Source of the DNA: an uncultured Blautia sp.
GTDB lineage: Bacteria; Bacillota; Clostridia; Lachnospirales; Lachnospiraceae
Length of the DNA: 64,000 bases
Assembly: GCA_946557785.1 (NCBI GenBank)
Contig: CAMNTH010000017.1
Location: 1-64,000 of the forward strand
Direction of reading: 5' to 3'
Shown here: positions 61,105-64,000 of the stretch, piece by piece
Numbering within the stretch: the stretch's first letter is position 1
How the letters are laid out: the number at the start of each line of letters is the position of its first letter
The notes under the pieces: generated by a model
The model's input: the letters and a program-made list of their open reading frames with translations, nothing else
Database searches by the model: none
Told to the model about the DNA's origin: nothing
Translations under genes and position numbers: made by a program

Positions 61105-62301
61105 GTATATCCAATACATCGTTAATAAGTCCCAACGGATGCTTACTGGACAATTCGATCTTTGACAGGCAGTCCTGCACCCTTGCAGAGTCATTGATAT
61201 TCGCCATTGCAATGGCCGTCATACCAACGATGCCATTCATTGGCGTCCTGATATCATGGCTCATACTTGAAAGGAATTCGCTTTTCGCCTTATTTGCACG
61301 GGCAGCTTCGTTTTCTGCTTTCTCCAATTCTCTGATCTGCAGCTGCGAAAGCCTGCCGTATAATACAAAAATAATAATCAATACCAAAAATACAAAGCTG
61401 CTGGAAGCCAACACGGTATATTGGCGCTGTAAAGCTAATGTATTAATTGCAGCCTCTAAACTTCCATAGGGCATAGTTACAATCAGATACCAGTCTGTAT
61501 TTGGCAGTGAAACACAGTAGAGATGCTGATGCGTCTCGCCGCTCATTACCAGTGCCGCATAATTTTCCTTTTTTTCCATTGCTGACTGCATTTCCTGCGC
61601 ATACTCTTTTGGAGTTTTACCATTGAACTCTAAAAGCTGCTCCTGCATACGCACAAAATAATTTTCACGATAATCTTCACCGCTGCGGACTACAAAGGTA
61701 CCGTCGCCCCGGATAATTTGTGCGTACACTGTGGAATCATCCTCTTCCAGAAAAAGCGCATCATCCAGATATTTCATCGGCAGTCCGCCTGCCAAAACTT
61801 TACTTGTTTCTCCATTCTTCATTGGATACTGCGCATCTACAGCCAGCATAAGAATATTTTCCCCATCGTGGTTTACCCCGCTGGTTACTCTTCTGCCTTC
61901 ATCATCCAACATACTCATAAATTCATCATAATCATATCTTTCGACAGATTCTCCATAAAGCAGATCGCATTCGCCATCCTCCGAATAAAGCCCTAAAAAG
62001 GTAAATCCACGAACCTCCCCGTTCAATGCTAACTGTGTTCTCATTTCGCTGACATCGCCGGAGGAATCCGGGGACGTTCTTTTTATGATCCCTTCCACCT
62101 GAACAAACCGCAGGTCAATAATTGATTCAAACTTCTGCCGGAACTGTTTGCTCATTTCGGACATATAAATGGAACCAACCTCACTAATTGCATCCACACT
62201 TTTTGACGTTAAAAATCCGCCTGTTAAAATCGAAGTTCCAATGCAGATGATGATCAGAAAAAAATACTTCCCAATAAAAATTTTCTGGTCTTTTTCGCCA
62301 T
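61105..62301 (-). pseudogene. Sensor histidine kinase, frameshifted at start and truncated at C-terminus
   Basis: A periplasmic sensor (about 290 residues) and membrane helix precede HisKA with MSHDIRTPMNGIVGMTAIAM. The protein stops 50 residues later, near INDVLDI, so the ATPase domain and any receiver domain are missing. At the 5' end an ATG at 62301 with a GAGG site opens MAKKTRK but then meets a stop. The expected membrane segment GKYFFLIIICIGTSILTGGF is in another frame, one base away, at an A4-T5 run (about 62283). One missing base would explain this. The remaining open frame starts only at a GTG at 62197. It follows the GGDEF gene by about 27 nt. Confidence 0.72.
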
Positions 62302-62328
62302 AATGACATCCTCACTCCATTCTCTTAT

Positions 62329-64000
62329 CTATTTTTTGTATTCCTCCGAATAAATATAAAACTTGTTTTTGCCACGTTCTTTAGATAGATACAACGCTTT
62401 ATCTGCCTTCGTATATACTTCTTCAAAAGTCACTCCATGTTCACTTATGAAGGATATTCCAATAGAAGCCGTAATACTGACACTTTGTAAATTTTCGGTA
62501 TATGTAAGCTGGAGTTTATTCAATAAAACAGCTATATTTCTCTCAACTGTTTTCGCCGGAATGTTCTTCAGCAGTACCACAAATTCGTCACCTGCCAGAC
62601 GGCAGACCACATCATATTCCCGGAAATGATGGATAAGTATATTCGCAACATCCTGTAACGCTTTATCCCCAATCTGGTGGCCCAAATTATCATTGATGCT
62701 CTTGAAATTGTCTAAGTCTATAAGAACAAAGACCTGTTTCCTGTTATCCTGCAGCTTCCCGGACTGGATCAGTTGGTTTACAACTTCAACGCAGTAGCTT
62801 CTATTATACAGACCTGTCAGATAGTCTCTTTCCGCCTTTTCCTTTAATAACAATTCTGTTTGTTTTTTACTGCTAATGTTGCGGTAAATGCTATAAGCCA
62901 TTAAATACGAATCCTCTTCTTTTACCATAATCACACATTCTCTCCAGATCATCGCACCATCTGCGTTCTGAATCGGATACTCGATTGTTTCCGTATCCAC
63001 ACCTGCTTTAAATCTCTCCACGATTGAAGAAATAGACATTTTATCAGCCGTTTTTTGTGCATATTCCGGAGCAATGAGGCTATCTTTCCAAAATTCCAGC
63101 AAATTTGAATAAGATATTTTTTTACTGTAGGGCGCAATCAGGGCTTCTGAACAGCGCAATATTTTATCTGCCTGAAGATCAATAACCATAAAGCCTTCTA
63201 CTCCGGCAAGCAGCTGCTTTCTCAGTTTTTCTTCTTTCCTTAATTTTTGACGTTCGCTTCTTCTGATATAGAAAAGAACAAGTACATATAAAAGGATTAA
63301 AATACATAAAATCTTTATGATCAGTGGGTAAACCATCGTTTTCATAAACGAATCGACTCTTTCTGCAATATAAGTATCATTTACAGCTACTACCATATAC
63401 CACGAATTCAACTTTAACGGTTCAAAGTAGACCGTATAATCCACATCTCCATAATTGCGTTTCGTCACTATGGATTTCCCCTGCCGGATCATTTCAATGA
63501 TTTCATTCGCCGGGACATCCCCTTTCGATATTCGCAGACCATCAAAAGATGAGTTATCCCCGGGCAGGTGCTTATCCTGATTGCTTACAATATAATTGCC
63601 GTTTTTATCAATCACCTGAATATATAGGTTCTGATAATGTATATCATTATCCCCATATGGATGAAAATCTTCTAATCGTATCGCTCCATGCAAAACGCCT
63701 ACAACGTCTTTGTCCGGATTGAAAATCGGGCCTGATACCATGAATACTCTTTTACCGGTAACTCTGGATTTTTCAATTTCTGTAACAACATAGTGTTTCT
63801 CATTAATTACCTCTGAAAAGTAGGAACAATCACTTATATCAATCTCAATATCTGTTCGGACGCCATCCGTAACCCTTAAGTTTCCCTCCAGATCTGAGAT
63901 TCCAAGACGTACAAATGCATGTGAATCCAGGATTCCTTTTAAGTATTCCATCTGTTCATCCGTTTGCAGCAATCCCTCCCCCAAAGGTTCAGCGATTCCA
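62329..64000 (-). CDS. Cache-PAS-GGDEF diguanylate cyclase (N-terminus beyond right edge)
   Basis: At least 551 residues, open to the window end, so the start lies outside. An extracellular Cache-like sensor (SHAFVRLGISDLEGNLRVTD, then FMVSGPIFNPDKDVVGVLHG) is followed by a membrane helix (MVYPLIIKILCILILLYVL, about residue 215). A PAS-like region comes next, then a GGDEF domain starting DYLTGLYNRSYC. The active-site motif reads RLAGDEFVVLL (AGDEF in place of GGDEF, usually still active). DLDNFKSINDNLGHQIGDKA holds the metal site. It would make c-di-GMP in response to an external ligand. The downstream kinase pseudogene shares the operon. Confidence 0.9.
   Translation of the reverse strand, partial: GIAEPLGEGLLQTDEQMEYLKGILDSHAFVRLGISDLEGNLRVTDGVRTDIEIDISDCSYFSEVINEKHYVVTEIEKSRVTGKRVFMVSGPIFNPDKDVVGVLHGAIRLEDFHPYGDNDIHYQNLYIQVIDKNGNYIVSNQDKHLPGDNSSFDGLRISKGDVPANEIIEMIRQGKSIVTKRNYGDVDYTVYFEPLKLNSWYMVVAVNDTYIAERVDSFMKTMVYPLIIKILCILILLYVLVLFYIRRSERQKLRKEEKLRKQLLAGVEGFMVIDLQADKILRCSEALIAPYSKKISYSNLLEFWKDSLIAPEYAQKTADKMSISSIVERFKAGVDTETIEYPIQNADGAMIWRECVIMVKEEDSYLMAYSIYRNISSKKQTELLLKEKAERDYLTGLYNRSYCVEVVNQLIQSGKLQDNRKQVFVLIDLDNFKSINDNLGHQIGDKALQDVANILIHHFREYDVVCRLAGDEFVVLLKNIPAKTVERNIAVLLNKLQLTYTENLQSVSITASIGISFISEHGVTFEEVYTKADKALYLSKERGKNKFYIYSEEYKK

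Noticed and set aside
1..64000. CRISPR arrays, prophage, tRNA or rRNA genes
   Set aside because: No regularly spaced repeats, phage structural genes, cloverleaf or rRNA-like segments were seen.

Overview
The window looks like a chromosomal segment of a gut Lachnospiraceae (Blautia/Mediterraneibacter-like) bacterium. This is inferred from the gene set: a paired GlgC/GlgD, a FeoA-FeoB fusion, several LicD proteins, SpaA/Cna_B-type surface protein, Rpn-type transposase debris, Cache-GGDEF sensors and a Firmicutes-style glycine riboswitch. Shine-Dalgarno sites are strong (AAGGAGG-like). I found no rRNA, tRNA or CRISPR array.

Layout. (1) 1-4885: a very large surface adhesin on the minus strand, cut by the left edge. 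(2) 5255-22347: a large cell-surface polymer locus. It holds an SDR reductase, an acetolactate-synthase-like ThDP enzyme, a LicD paralogue that has lost its catalytic motif, a LicD-TPR fusion, a TagD-like cytidylyltransferase fused to a Gfo/Idh-like domain, an acyltransferase, a TagGH-type ABC exporter, two CDP-glycerol-phosphotransferase-family proteins (one fused to a GT4 glycosyltransferase), a GT2, a full LicD and an initiating polyprenyl-phosphate sugar transferase. Together they suggest a teichoic-acid-like phosphodiester polymer whose CDP-activated building block is not one I can name. (3) 22469-34351: housekeeping and mixed genes: CmpB-like membrane protein, glgCD, pyridoxal kinase, Cu/Zn SOD-like protein, feoAB, purC, an anchored nuclease, and an NCS1 permease operon headed by a phosphoribosyltransferase-like gene. 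That operon has a long leader with a terminator and looks attenuated. (4) 34684-41330: a domain-permuted GH3 enzyme flanked by Rpn transposase fragments, then a CsbB/YfhO-type polymer glycosylation pair. (5) 41527-43600: an OmpR/HisKA two-component system.

(6) 43692-50425: a complete sialic-acid catabolism cluster transcribed leftward (nanE, nanA, SSS transporter, yhcH/nanQ, ROK kinase, RpiR regulator, nagA). It would take Neu5Ac through ManNAc and ManNAc-6-P to GlcNAc-6-P and GlcN-6-P. (7) 50639-58929: glycine-riboswitch-controlled Na+/Ala-Gly symporter, Nim-like flavoprotein, azlCD, an ABC exporter with its XRE regulator, bioY behind a BirA-like operator, and a Nudix hydrolase. (8) 58930-62301: a decayed mobile/defence zone with a relaxase remnant, a small XRE protein, a truncated Abi_2/AbiF-like gene with a structured upstream RNA candidate, and a histidine kinase that is frameshifted at its start and truncated at its end. 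The last two are joined tail to tail by what looks like a deletion. (9) 62329-64000: a Cache-PAS-GGDEF diguanylate cyclase that runs off the right edge.

The strongest leads are the unusual CDP-building-block genes of the polymer locus, the Abi gene that has lost its predicted HEPN motif but keeps its upstream RNA candidate, and the unassigned attenuated leader in front of the phosphoribosyltransferase-like/permease operon. All functional statements come from reading the sequence and recalling protein families; no database search was run.
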